The translations under genes were made by a program, and so were the position numbers. Under the pieces are notes generated by a model. That model was given only the letters and a program-made list of their open reading frames with translations, did not search any database and had not been told where the DNA came from. Positions 10,429 through 18,292 of a DNA stretch of 64,000 nucleotides are shown one piece after another (the stretch's first letter is position 1; each line of letters opens with the position of its first letter). The stretch spans positions 45,594 to 109,593 of the forward strand of contig SUZB01000005.1 of assembly GCA_015060115.1 (NCBI GenBank), written 5' to 3'. Source of the stretch: Rikenellaceae bacterium (GTDB taxonomy: Bacteria > Bacteroidota > Bacteroidia > Bacteroidales > Rikenellaceae).

Positions 10429-11711
10429 CTCGCTCACTTGATACATATACACTCACCACACATAGCAGCCGTAGGTTGCCCAGCCTTCACCAATACAAAA
10501 ACACAGCGGTCAGTCCGATAACACATTTATACCCACCACTCCAATAAGAAATATACAGGGGGTCGAACGATGCATATATAAGATATGCATCGTCGCCGCA
10601 TAAAATTGTTTAATTCAGAAGAACAATTTTATCGGCAACCCCGCCCAGAACTCACGCCACCGAAGCGGGATATATCGAAGCGAAGGCTTTAAGAGCATTA
10701 GCTCAGTGGGGTGAGTGGATTGTGGCGATGGAGCTTGCACACTTGATACATATCCACTCGCCACACTCAGCAACCGCAGGTTGTTAAGCCTTCACCAATA
10801 CAAAAAAAACGGCGTTCAGTCCGCAAACACATTTCTAAACGCCAAAAATAAAAAGCCAGGGGGTCGAACGATGCATATATATGATATGCATCGTCGCCGA
10901 ATAAAATTGTTGAATTCATAAGAACAATTTTATCGGCAACCCTGCCCAAAACTCGCGCCACCGAAGCGGGATATATCAAAGCGAAGGCTTTAAGAGTATT
11001 AGCTCAGTGGGGAGTGTAGATGTGATTGGGAAGCTTGCTTACTATATCACATTGGCACGCCACACTCAGCAACCGCAGGTTGCCCTGCCTTCGCTAACAC
11101 AAAAAAACAGCGGTCAGTCCGCAAACACATTTATAACCACCACTCCAATGAGAAATAGCCAGGGGGTCGAACGATGCATATATAAGATATGCATCGTCGC
11201 CGAATAAAATTGTTGAATTCAGAAGAACAATTTTATCGGCAACCCCGCCCCAAACTCACCGCCACCGAAATGGGATATATCAAAGCGAAGGCTTTTATAG
11301 CTTTAGCTCAGTGGGGTGTGTGGATTGTGGCGAGGGAGCTCGCTCACTTGAAACATATCCACTCACCACACATAGCAACCGCAGGTTGCCCAGCCTTCGC
11401 TAAAACAAAAAAAACAGCGGTCAGTCCGATAACGCATTTATGACTACCACTCCAATAAGAGATATACAGGGGGTCGAACGATGCATATTTAAGATATGCA
11501 TCGTCGCCGAATAAAATTGTTGAATTCAGAAGAACAATTTTATCGGCAACCCCGCCCCAAACTCACCGCCACCGAAATGGGATATATCAAAGCGAAGGCT
11601 TTTATAGCTTTAGCTCAGTGGGGTGTGTGGATTGTGGCGAGGGAGCTCGCTCACTTGAAACAAATCCACTCACCACACTCAGCAACCGTAGGTTGCCAAG
11701 CCTTCGCTAAA
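10429..11711. repeat. Tandem array of about 301-bp units ending in ssrA
   Basis: The core gggggtcgaac occurs at 10558, 10859, 11162 and 11469, then at 11770 inside the T-arm of ssrA, so spacings are 301, 303, 307 and 301 bp. Each unit carries the same ordered hairpins: GATGCATAT/ATATGCATC, TAAAATTGTT/AACAATTTTA, GCGAAGGCT/AGCCTTCGC enclosing a tRNA D-arm-like TTAGCTCAGTGGGG, and GCAACC/GGTTGC. Each also carries an ACAGCGGTCAGTCCG segment resembling one arm of the ssrA terminator. Short open frames run through the units but they follow the repeat and cross hairpins, so I read the array as non-coding. It looks like repeated duplication or integration at the ssrA 3' end. Confidence 0.8.
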
Positions 11712-11752
11712 ACAAAAAAAACAGCGGTATGTCCGAAAAGAGACAAACCGCT
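11712..11752 (-). terminator. Intrinsic terminator of ssrA
   Basis: On the minus strand CAGCGGTTTGTC and GACATACCGCTG (11722-11752) form a hairpin followed by eight T residues, directly after the tmRNA 3' end. Confidence 0.85.
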
Positions 11753-11759
11753 GCAAGAG

Positions 11760-12159
11760 TGGAGGTGGCGGGGGTCGAACCCGCGTCCAAACAAGGAACC
11801 CCAAAGCTTTCTACACGCTTAGTCGACCATTTAATCCTTCTACTCCGGCCAGGCAGGCGACAGCCAAACCAGAGTCCCAGCCTCTAAATCTCGCACGATA
11901 ACCGAGGCACATACCGCGCTATCTCTTAATTGATGATACCCCGTATGAAGATGTGTTAAAGAGCGGAACACGCCTTCGGGATACTCGTCGCACAACCTCC
12001 TTGGGTCACGCGATTAAGCCAATTTTCCCTGAAAATTAGGCAGCGAGTGCGTAGCTATTATTGCCATTTGTAGTTTGAGTGTTGCGATTAACGAGACCCC
12101 ACACAAGGCTCGGCGTGCTTACAATCGAATTCTACCTGCTGTCAAAACCGGTCACCCCC
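11760..12159 (-). ncRNA. ssrA: Transfer-messenger RNA (tmRNA)
   Basis: tmRNA rescues stalled ribosomes and tags the unfinished peptide for degradation. The 5' end GGGGGTGACC (12159 downward) pairs with the 3' CACCTCC through a seven-pair acceptor stem with one G-U, and the T-arm GGGTTCGACCCCCG is clear near the 3' end. CCA is not encoded. The tag reading frame ends NGNNSYALAA with its stop at 12036-12038, the expected hydrophobic end for Bacteroidetes. Length is about 400 nt. The T-arm is the last member of the 301-bp repeat array to its left. Confidence 0.95.
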
Positions 12160-12197
12160 TTTTTTTGAGGTGGATGTCATCCGCCTCAAAAAAGGGG
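12156..12197. promoter_or_regulatory. Hairpin covering the ssrA 5' processing site
   Basis: Arms CCCCTTTTTTTGAGG (12156-12170) and CCTCAAAAAAGGGG (12184-12197), with inner GGATG/CATCC, form a stem of about 19 bp. On the ssrA strand the terminal GGGG is part of the mature acceptor strand (12156-12159), so the precursor leader can sequester the tmRNA 5' end before RNase P processing. This role is inferred from the pairing. Confidence 0.6.
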
Positions 12198-12275
12198 CAA
12201 ACGACATCTTAATGCAGTACGAATCATCGTAGCGGCATCTGTGGCAATTCAAATGCGGTGCAAATTTAGTAATTT

Positions 12276-12307
12276 TTTGTGGAATATAAAAATTATTGTT
12301 AAATTTG
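12276..12307 (+). promoter_or_regulatory. Promoter of ftsE (with a minus-strand -7 box for ssrA alongside)
   Basis: TTTG (12276-12279), a 20-base gap and TAAATTTG (12300-12307) match the Bacteroidetes consensus; transcription would start near 12314, 16 bases before the ATG. A TAAATTTG box on the minus strand (12261-12268) may serve ssrA, leaving a leader of about 95 nt. Confidence 0.75.
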
Positions 12308-12329
12308 CTATCTCAATACAGCGAACAAG

Positions 12330-13055
12330 ATGGATACAAAGAGAGTTATAGAGCTTAAGGGCGTATCGGTATATCACGGTGGTAATTCGAAGCGTGATAG
12401 GCTGCAGAGCGACCTTATCCTTAAGGATGTAAACCTTGTTATCAACGAGGGTGAGTTTGTCTATTTTATTGGCCGTGTCGGCACAGGCAAGAGTACGCTC
12501 CTAAAGACACTCTATGGCGAGGTAGACCTCTATGAGGGTGAGGCTACGGTTGTTGGCTTCGACCTACGCACTATTCGCCGTAAGCAGATTCCCTATCTTC
12601 GTCGCTCTATCGGTATTGTTTTTCAGGACTTCCAATTGCTCACCGACCGCAATGTCTTTCTCAACCTCTATGATGTGATGCGTGCTACCGGCAACCGCCG
12701 TGAGGAGGATATTCGCCGCCGTATTGACGAGGTGCTGACCCTTGTGGGCCTTGAGCATAAGGCATATAAGATGCCCTTCGAGCTCTCGGGTGGCGAGCAG
12801 CAGCGCTTGACCATTGCGCGTGCCCTGCTCAATAAGCCCCGCCTAATTCTTGCTGATGAACCTACTGGAAATCTCGACCCCGTAACTGCTGAGGGCATTA
12901 TGGATATCTTCCGCAAGATTTCGGAGAGTGGCACTGCCGTAGTGATGTCCACGCACAATATCTCGCTTATCGAGCAGTACCCATCACGCACTATTCTTTT
13001 TGCTCAGGGCCATATCACCGAGGTCGATGTCGATAAGTTGCTTCAAGAGGAGTAA
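12330..13055 (+). CDS. ftsE: Cell-division ABC transporter ATPase FtsE
   Basis: FtsE is the ATPase partner of the membrane protein FtsX and activates cell-wall hydrolases at the division site. The 241 residues show Walker A GRVGTGKST (48-56), the signature LSGGEQQR, Walker B LILADEPTGNLDP and the switch histidine in STHNISL. Length and the ADEPTGNLDP motif fit FtsE/LolD-type ATPases. No ftsX follows here, so the partner must be encoded elsewhere, as is common in Bacteroidetes. A LolD-like ATPase is the main alternative. Confidence 0.85.
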   Translation: MDTKRVIELKGVSVYHGGNSKRDRLQSDLILKDVNLVINEGEFVYFIGRVGTGKSTLLKTLYGEVDLYEGEATVVGFDLRTIRRKQIPYLRRSIGIVFQDFQLLTDRNVFLNLYDVMRATGNRREEDIRRRIDEVLTLVGLEHKAYKMPFELSGGEQQRLTIARALLNKPRLILADEPTGNLDPVTAEGIMDIFRKISESGTAVVMSTHNISLIEQYPSRTILFAQGHITEVDVDKLLQEE

Positions 13056-13072
13056 TCTTTGTTTTGATACAA

Positions 13073-13262
13073 GGTAGGTTCTATAAATTATGTCGAGTTG
13101 ATTTTGGAGGTTATTTTGTTTAGATTTCTTATTTGTTATGAGGGCGCAATGCGGGCATTGTAACCGAGTAAAAATGAGAAATATATCGAAATAAGCCCAA
13201 AAGCGACCGAAACAGAGTCTGCCGACAGTGAATAACTTATTTACTAATTTATAGAACATACC
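13073..13262. repeat. 190-bp hairpin repeat, copy 1 (MITE-like)
   Basis: Terminal inverted repeats GGTA-GGTTCTATAAATTA and its near-complement TAATTTATAGAACA-TACC bound exactly 190 bp. The interior folds back on itself: TTTTGG..TTATTT with AAATAA..CCAAAA, ATTTCTTATTT with AAATGAGAAAT, and a central CAATGC/GCATTG. A second copy of identical length lies at 47178. No transposase is present, so this is a non-autonomous element or an intergenic RNA-hairpin repeat. It begins 17 bases after the ftsE stop. Confidence 0.8.
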
Positions 13263-13273
13263 GCAATATTATT

Positions 13274-13307
13274 TCACCCTTCGCTCGTTTGCGGAGGGTG
13301 ATTTTTT
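13274..13307 (+). terminator. Intrinsic terminator
   Basis: TCACCCT (13274-13280) and AGGGTGA (13295-13301) form a hairpin followed by six T residues. It probably ends ftsE transcription that has passed through the 190-bp element. Confidence 0.75.
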
Positions 13308-13373
13308 GTATTCTGCACGAACAATGTCCCCGAAGAGTGTTGTTCGTTTCGGAAATTTTTCTTAAATTTGTAA

Positions 13374-13675
13374 TGTCGAAATAGTGGCTATCTGTGCTAC
13401 TTTTTCGGCGGACATATTTTACGAAAGTGTTTTTCGCAGTCCTAAAATGGAAATGTGGTAGTTTTCAATGCGATAGGATAACGGACAGCACTCATTTCTT
13501 GTATAGCTATGCGGCTATGCACGGTCTGTGCATATTCCCATACTATCCAAGTGTGGGGCATTGTATCGTTTATTATCGCAGGGTTTTACCACAACCTCCA
13601 TTTTGATAAACGGAAAATCAACTCCACACTTTCTTTTTTTATTAATCCACCGCATAGGAGTTGATACGGTAATAA
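13374..13675 (+). ncRNA. Structured RNA leader, copy 2 (unassigned family)
   Basis: This is the diverged partner of 3560-3835. It keeps the opening TGTC/GGACA stem, a GAAA-gtgt-TTTTC hairpin, and three nested long-range helices with new sequences: AAAATGGA 13444-13451 with 13597-13604, TGTGGTA 13454-13460 with 13587-13593, and TGCGATA 13469-13475 with 13574-13580. The closing helix TCAACTCC 13618-13625 pairs with GGAGTTGA 13667-13674. Unpaired segments are conserved instead, such as CACTCA-TTCTTGTAT, CAAGTGTGGGG and CTCCACACTTTCTTTTT. A TAAATTTG -7 box lies at 13363-13370. The LRR lipoprotein ATG is 20 bases downstream. Confidence 0.75.
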
Positions 13676-13694
13676 TGTTAAAACTTATATTAGT

Positions 13695-14750
13695 ATGAAA
13701 AATTTACTTTTACTTTTAGCTCTCATGTGCATTATTACTACATCGTGTGAGGAGAGTGGAATTGAAGGACCTAACAATCCTATCGAACAACCTGGAGACG
13801 AAAATGGCAACATTGATACGCCAATCGAATGTGGCGACAATGAAATTTTGTACACAACGAAATACGGTTATCCGATAGAATTGAATATTACTGATGGTTT
13901 TGGTGGAAACCTAATGTCAAATACCTACGAAAATGGTTATGGTAGAATCACCTTTGACGATGATGTGATTTACATTCCAAAAAGAGCGTTTTTGGATTGC
14001 ACGGCAATAACAACAATTATTCTCCCTAATAGTCTATCGGCAATTGGAGAGTCTGCATTCTATGATTGCGACTCGCTGACAAGTATTACTATCCCCGATG
14101 GCGTAACTTCGATTGGATATAAAGCATTCGATGGTTGCGACTCGCTGACAAGTATTACCATTCCCGATAGCGTAACTAAGATTGGATATGACGCATTCAA
14201 TAATTGCGACTCGCTGACAAGTTTTTATGGTGGATTGGCATCAGAAGATAATCGTTGTCTAATTATTGATGGAGAACTGTTGGTATTTACGGATGTAGGT
14301 TTAACTGAATATTCTATCCCTGATGGCGTAACTACGATTGGAGAGTGGGTATTCGCAGGTTGCGACTCGCTGACAAGTATTACTATTCCCGATAGTGTGA
14401 TTACGATTGTAGGGTATGCATTCTCTGGTTGCGACTCGCTGACAAGTATTACTATTCCCGATAGCGTAACTTCGATTGGAAATGCAGCATTCCAACATTG
14501 CATCTCGCTTGCAAGTGTAACTATTCCTAACAGCGTAACGACGATTGGATATGATGCATTCAGAAGTTGCACCTCGCTAAAAGCGGTATATTGCAAGGCT
14601 ACAACTCCACCTACTGGGCGTTCTGGTATGTTCTATGGCAACGCCTCTGGTCGTCTGATTTATGTACCTGCTGAATCGGTAGATATATATAAAACAACTT
14701 CATACTGGGATGATTATGAAGATTATATAATTGCATCATCTGATTTTTAG
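13695..14750 (+). CDS. BspA-type leucine-rich repeat lipoprotein
   Basis: The 351-residue protein starts with a lipoprotein signal (MKNLLLLLALMCIITTSC, lipid-attached Cys18) and continues with LRR_5-type repeats of 23 residues (pattern SITIPDSVTSIGxxAFxxC). BspA-family proteins are surface exposed and often bind host matrix or other cells; that role is family knowledge. Repeats are almost identical in DNA, with TGCGACTCGCTGACAAGT recurring at 14067, 14136 and 14205 and again at 14361 and 14430, a 69-bp period. This invites copy-number change by recombination. Composition is AT-rich compared with neighbours. The gene follows the structured RNA and is probably co-transcribed with the HEPN gene 26 bases downstream. 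Confidence 0.88.
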   Translation: MKNLLLLLALMCIITTSCEESGIEGPNNPIEQPGDENGNIDTPIECGDNEILYTTKYGYPIELNITDGFGGNLMSNTYENGYGRITFDDDVIYIPKRAFLDCTAITTIILPNSLSAIGESAFYDCDSLTSITIPDGVTSIGYKAFDGCDSLTSITIPDSVTKIGYDAFNNCDSLTSFYGGLASEDNRCLIIDGELLVFTDVGLTEYSIPDGVTTIGEWVFAGCDSLTSITIPDSVITIVGYAFSGCDSLTSITIPDSVTSIGNAAFQHCISLASVTIPNSVTTIGYDAFRSCTSLKAVYCKATTPPTGRSGMFYGNASGRLIYVPAESVDIYKTTSYWDDYEDYIIASSDF

Positions 14751-14776
14751 AATAACCCTATTTAAATTCTATTTTT

Positions 14777-15247
14777 ATGAAGCCGAGTAATAAAGTGTTT
14801 ATACTAAGAACGATTAAAGTTATAGAGCAGTATGAAAATGTAAAGAATCAACTTGATTGTAGTTATTCAAGGACATTGTTTATAAATTGTTGTGTGGGAC
14901 TTCTTTTGCTGAGCAAGGAGATAGCTTATAAGCAATTGCCTAATAGTAAAAGAAGTATGATTGATTGGGGAATAAAGATAGATAAGAATGATAACAAAAT
15001 TGGGAAATGTTCACCACATATTTCTCCCAAGCAAATTACTCGCCATCTGCGTAATTCAATTTCCCACGGTAATTTTGATTTTGCTGTCGAAGATGGTTTA
15101 TCAATTCCGATAAATCATATTAACTTCGAGGATTATGATGTGAATGGAAACTTGACATTTCAAGCATTAATCCCGTTTAGTGAATTCCAAGCATTTGTGC
15201 TTAAACTATCAAAAGAAGCACTAATGATTCTTGATAAGAATAAGTGA
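14777..15247 (+). CDS. HEPN-domain protein (pEK499_p136-like), possible RNase
   Basis: A 156-residue protein with the HEPN signature RNxxxH at residues 92-97 (R-N-S-I-S-H, in HLRNSISHGNF). HEPN domains are small helical bundles; many are metal-independent RNases in toxin, abortive-infection or CRISPR systems. The arrangement, with an N-terminal helical region containing ..RTLFINCCVGLLLL.. and the motif in the C-terminal half, resembles the HEPN_pEK499_p136 family. No antitoxin partner (for example an MNT nucleotidyltransferase) lies beside it. RNase activity is inferred. It is AT-rich and ends in a strong terminator. Confidence 0.7.
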   Translation: MKPSNKVFILRTIKVIEQYENVKNQLDCSYSRTLFINCCVGLLLLSKEIAYKQLPNSKRSMIDWGIKIDKNDNKIGKCSPHISPKQITRHLRNSISHGNFDFAVEDGLSIPINHINFEDYDVNGNLTFQALIPFSEFQAFVLKLSKEALMILDKNK

Positions 15248-15260
15248 TAAATTTTCATTA

Positions 15261-15304
15261 GAGGCTGACTATAGTCCTTACGGACTTTTTAGTCAGCCTC
15301 TTTC
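15261..15304. terminator. Strong hairpin terminator after the HEPN gene
   Basis: GAGGCTGACT (15261-15270) and AGTCAGCCTC (15291-15300) form a 10-bp stem enclosing AGTCC/GGACT, followed by TTT. It separates the HEPN gene from the convergent gene at 15323. Confidence 0.8.
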
Positions 15305-15322
15305 TGTATATAGGTATTACTA

Positions 15323-16882
15323 TTACTTCTCGACAAAGACTTGGAAGATCATCGGTGAGTACGATGGAATCTCTGTGGCGGTGGTTGTGATTGTCGTTGT
15401 GTTGGTGTTGCTGGGGACATAGTTATAACCGTAGTAGTAGGGGTTATAGCCATAGTAGCCCGAATTGTACATACTGCCGTAGCCGTAGCCATACATACTA
15501 TTCATATAGCTCATATAGTTGTAGTAGTTGGCATAGTCGATTGCGCTGGTGTCGCCCGTGGTTGTCGATGTGTGAGCTCCCACCTGACCCGAAATGCCGT
15601 AGGCGTAGGTCGATACGGTGAGGATTGTGGCCCACTGACCACGGCGGAGTGTAGGTAGAGCATAGTTCCACGCCAAGATATAGTCGTTCTCCAAGGGCTC
15701 CTTAGTCTCGAATGACAGTGCCTCGCCTGCCTCGCCTACATCGCCAAAGACAATCTCGCGTACCTCGTCAATATTCGTGTCGAAGACATAGCCATCGAGG
15801 AAACGACCGATATACCAGACATTTGCCGTTGCCTTGGTCTTTAGTGAGTCTGCCTCCAAAACCTCATCGTAGGTGATGCCCTCGCCAAAGCGCTCGACCA
15901 GCGCCTCGTTGATGCGGCGGTCGATGTCGGCAAGTGTCGATGTGCCGTAAATCTTGCCCTTATCGTAGCCGTTCTCGCTGGGGTACATCAAGGTGTCAAC
16001 ACCGATAGTGTTATAATCAAAGGTGTTGCGTGCAGGTGAGTAGGCATAGTTGACATAGAGCTGTGCAAGGGTGTCGATAGGCTGGTGCCAACGGCCGTCG
16101 AAGAACTCCAAGGGGCGTGTATCGACCTCCTCTTCGCCCTCCTCGCTATCGGCGCGTGTTATGCGGCGGCGCATACTCTTCTCGGCACTCTCTGCATCCT
16201 CCTTGGGCTCTGCCTTATGCTCGGTGCAGAGGCCACCGTTGATATTGGCAAACGAATCTACGCGGTTGCCCTCATAGGCCACAGGGTTGGTAATATGGCC
16301 ATAAACCATCATATCCACAATTGCGGGCTTGTCGCCATCAAGCTCATACTGGCCTTCGTAACCGCCATCTGCCGTGCCACCCGTATTGCTTGATGTTACG
16401 GTCGAGGGAAGATAGAGGCGTAGGCGTGTGCCATAGCGAGCCTCAAACTCCTCATCGCCAATCTTCAGCTTGTTGAAGATGGCGAGGTAGCTACCCTCAA
16501 GAAGCGTATGAGAGTCCTTGCCACTGAAGCGGAAAACGGGGGTGTAGTGGGTGTGGTTGTTGTAGGTATTCTGTTGCAAGGCAAGCTCCCAACTACGGGT
16601 CTCGCAGACATTGCCCTGAAGGTCGCGTGCTGTGAAATCTACCCACAGCCAAGCATCCTTGCCCGTAATGGGTAGCGAGTCCTGAACACCTCGGTCGAGA
16701 ATCTCTACATAGTAGCCACCCTCCTCCTGATAGTTCTCCAAAAGTTCGGGGTGATACTTCTCAATCCACGCCTTTAGCGAGCGTTGCTCAATCTCTGTGG
16801 CGCTCATCGTAGGCTCCTTGACGCAGGCAAAACTAAGGACAATGCCCGCTACTATGATTAGATATTTCGTTATGTTCTTCAT
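15323..16882 (-). CDS. Lipoprotein of unknown function, FKBP-associated
   Basis: The 519 residues begin with a lipoprotein signal (IIVAGIVLSFAC, Cys20). The N-terminal half (DAWLWVDFTARDLQGNV, and later LKIGDEEFEARYGTRLRLYLPS) resembles the substrate-facing loops of FKBP-type prolyl isomerase-like lipoproteins of Bacteroidetes. The C-terminus carries an unusual stretch very rich in Tyr, Asn, Gly and Ser (MSYMNSMYGYGYGSMYNSGY and onward), probably disordered, before a short hydrophobic end. It lies six bases downstream of a second FKBP-like lipoprotein gene, so the two form an operon. Function is unknown; a periplasmic or outer-membrane location is inferred from the signal. Confidence 0.75.
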   Translation of the reverse strand: MKNITKYLIIVAGIVLSFACVKEPTMSATEIEQRSLKAWIEKYHPELLENYQEEGGYYVEILDRGVQDSLPITGKDAWLWVDFTARDLQGNVCETRSWELALQQNTYNNHTHYTPVFRFSGKDSHTLLEGSYLAIFNKLKIGDEEFEARYGTRLRLYLPSTVTSSNTGGTADGGYEGQYELDGDKPAIVDMMVYGHITNPVAYEGNRVDSFANINGGLCTEHKAEPKEDAESAEKSMRRRITRADSEEGEEEVDTRPLEFFDGRWHQPIDTLAQLYVNYAYSPARNTFDYNTIGVDTLMYPSENGYDKGKIYGTSTLADIDRRINEALVERFGEGITYDEVLEADSLKTKATANVWYIGRFLDGYVFDTNIDEVREIVFGDVGEAGEALSFETKEPLENDYILAWNYALPTLRRGQWATILTVSTYAYGISGQVGAHTSTTTGDTSAIDYANYYNYMSYMNSMYGYGYGSMYNSGYYGYNPYYYGYNYVPSNTNTTTITTTATEIPSYSPMIFQVFVEK

Positions 16883-16888
16883 ATTCTG

Positions 16889-17512
16889 CTAATTGTTCGT
16901 TACGCTAAGGATATTAATAACCCACATTACGGCCGATTTCGCTGGCACCATACCTACATAGTTGTTGCCGTTGGCCTTGGGGAATGTCATATAAATCTCT
17001 ACGGTGTCGCCCTCTTTACATTCGGGCAACGCCTCCTCCAAACCCTTCAAAATCTCGCTCTCGCCAATGGTAATCTCCAATGGGTCGGTGGTCCACTCAT
17101 AAGAGGTGTTGAGACCCAATTTCTTCAACTCTTCAATCTGAGACTCTTCGTTGGTGGCGTAGAGTTCTGTGAGTGATGGCTTGGAGCCTGAGAATATATA
17201 TGCCGAGTAGTAGATTTCGATTGTAGAACCCCAATCTACGGTAGGCTTATCCTGACGACCCTCCTCATAACGAGTGGCGATATAGCGGTAGAGGTCCAAT
17301 CCCCACTGCTCGTAATATTGTGGCTCGTTGTCGAGTGATGCCGATATCTCCGATTCGGGTATTAGGCGTGGTGAGTGCGACCTCGTTAGATAGTTTGATA
17401 TTGAGGTCTGCTGCGAGGTTAGCACCGTGTCGGTGTCGTTACTGCACGATACAACGAATAGGGTAGCGACCAGCGCAACCACCCAGAAAGCTATGTTTCT
17501 CTTCGTTCTCAT
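16889..17512 (-). CDS. FKBP-type peptidyl-prolyl isomerase-like lipoprotein
   Basis: The start is set at the ATG at 17512, which gives MRTKRN followed by a clean lipoprotein signal ending VVSC; frames extending further upstream would use TTG and place extra polar residues before the signal. The C-terminal half has the FKBP-like sequence SEILKGLEEALPECKEGDTVEIYM and ends in a short beta strand, typical of degenerate FKBP domains in Bacteroidetes lipoproteins. It may help fold envelope proteins. A TAAATTTG box on this strand just upstream (17525-17532) could be its -7 element, giving a short leader. It is followed six bases later by the larger lipoprotein gene. Confidence 0.75.
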   Translation of the reverse strand: MRTKRNIAFWVVALVATLFVVSCSNDTDTVLTSQQTSISNYLTRSHSPRLIPESEISASLDNEPQYYEQWGLDLYRYIATRYEEGRQDKPTVDWGSTIEIYYSAYIFSGSKPSLTELYATNEESQIEELKKLGLNTSYEWTTDPLEITIGESEILKGLEEALPECKEGDTVEIYMTFPKANGNNYVGMVPAKSAVMWVINILSVTNN

Positions 17513-17599
17513 ATACATATAATCGTGCAAATTTAACAATTATTTTGCAACCTCGCTATTTTATTTTCGAAAATTTTAGTTTTGCCTTAGTCCAAAGGA

Positions 17600-18193
17600 C
17601 TATAACTGCTTAAGCGCCATACGCACAGCCTCCTCTACGGGCATCGATGGCGACTCTTTGAATAGCGCTGTGAGCACCTTCTCCGAGGCGGCCTTCTGGA
17701 AACCGAGCATCTGCAATGCTGCCAACGCCTCGTCGTAGCTCTCCGAGCGCGACTGCTTAGCTGCGGGCGATAACATAAGGTCGCTGGCGCCAAGCTCTAT
17801 CATCTTGCCCGAAAGCTCTACGATAATCTTCTGCGCGGTCTTCAAGCCTAAACCCTTGACATTCTTGAGTAGTACGGCATTTTCGGTTGCGATGATATTC
17901 TGCAACTCGCGAGGTGAGTAGGTCGAAAGAATCATTCGTGCAGTGTTGCCACCTACGCCCGATACGCTGATAAGCTGGCGGAAGAGCTCACGCTCGACCT
18001 TTGTCGAGAAGCCGAAGAGTTGCTGTTGGTCTTCGCGCACCACGAAGTGAACATAGAGGCGAACACTCTCCTCGTGCTCGATTTCGGAGTAGGTGTTAAG
18101 CGAAATGTTGATATAATAGCCAACTCCGGCAGCCTCAATTATGGCGTATGTTGGGGCGAGTTCGGCGACACGACCAGATATATATTCGTACAT
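17600..18193 (-). CDS. ruvA: Holliday junction branch-migration protein RuvA
   Basis: RuvA binds four-way DNA junctions and loads the RuvB motor. The 197 residues match the usual length. The N-terminal OB fold starts MYEYISGRVAELAPTYAIIE; two helix-hairpin-helix motifs follow (LISVSGVGGNTARMIL, and LKNVKGLGLKTAQKIIVEL); the C-terminal RuvB-binding domain is EALAALQMLGFQKAASEKVL. It is divergent from the OmpH-like gene. Confidence 0.96.
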   Translation of the reverse strand: MYEYISGRVAELAPTYAIIEAAGVGYYINISLNTYSEIEHEESVRLYVHFVVREDQQQLFGFSTKVERELFRQLISVSGVGGNTARMILSTYSPRELQNIIATENAVLLKNVKGLGLKTAQKIIVELSGKMIELGASDLMLSPAAKQSRSESYDEALAALQMLGFQKAASEKVLTALFKESPSMPVEEAVRMALKQL

Positions 18194-18292
18194 AGAGCTA
18201 AATTTTATCTTAAAAACTTTTACAAAAGTAAATAAATTTTCATATCTTTGTGTTTTGAAACTGAAAATTAACTAAAAACTGAGTATAAAATT

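Noticed and set aside
10429..11759. CRISPR array
   Set aside because: Units are about 300 bp and similar throughout, with no short repeat/unique spacer pattern and no cas genes in the window.
11189..11822. Repeated frames starting MHRRRIKLLNSEEQF in the tandem array
   Set aside because: They follow the repeat period, cross hairpins, and the last one reads through into ssrA, giving the WRWRGSNPRP pattern typical of false proteins over RNA 3' ends.
13394..13606. 70-codon open frame on the plus strand
   Set aside because: It overlaps structured RNA copy 2 and is not shared with copy 1, so the conserved feature is the fold.
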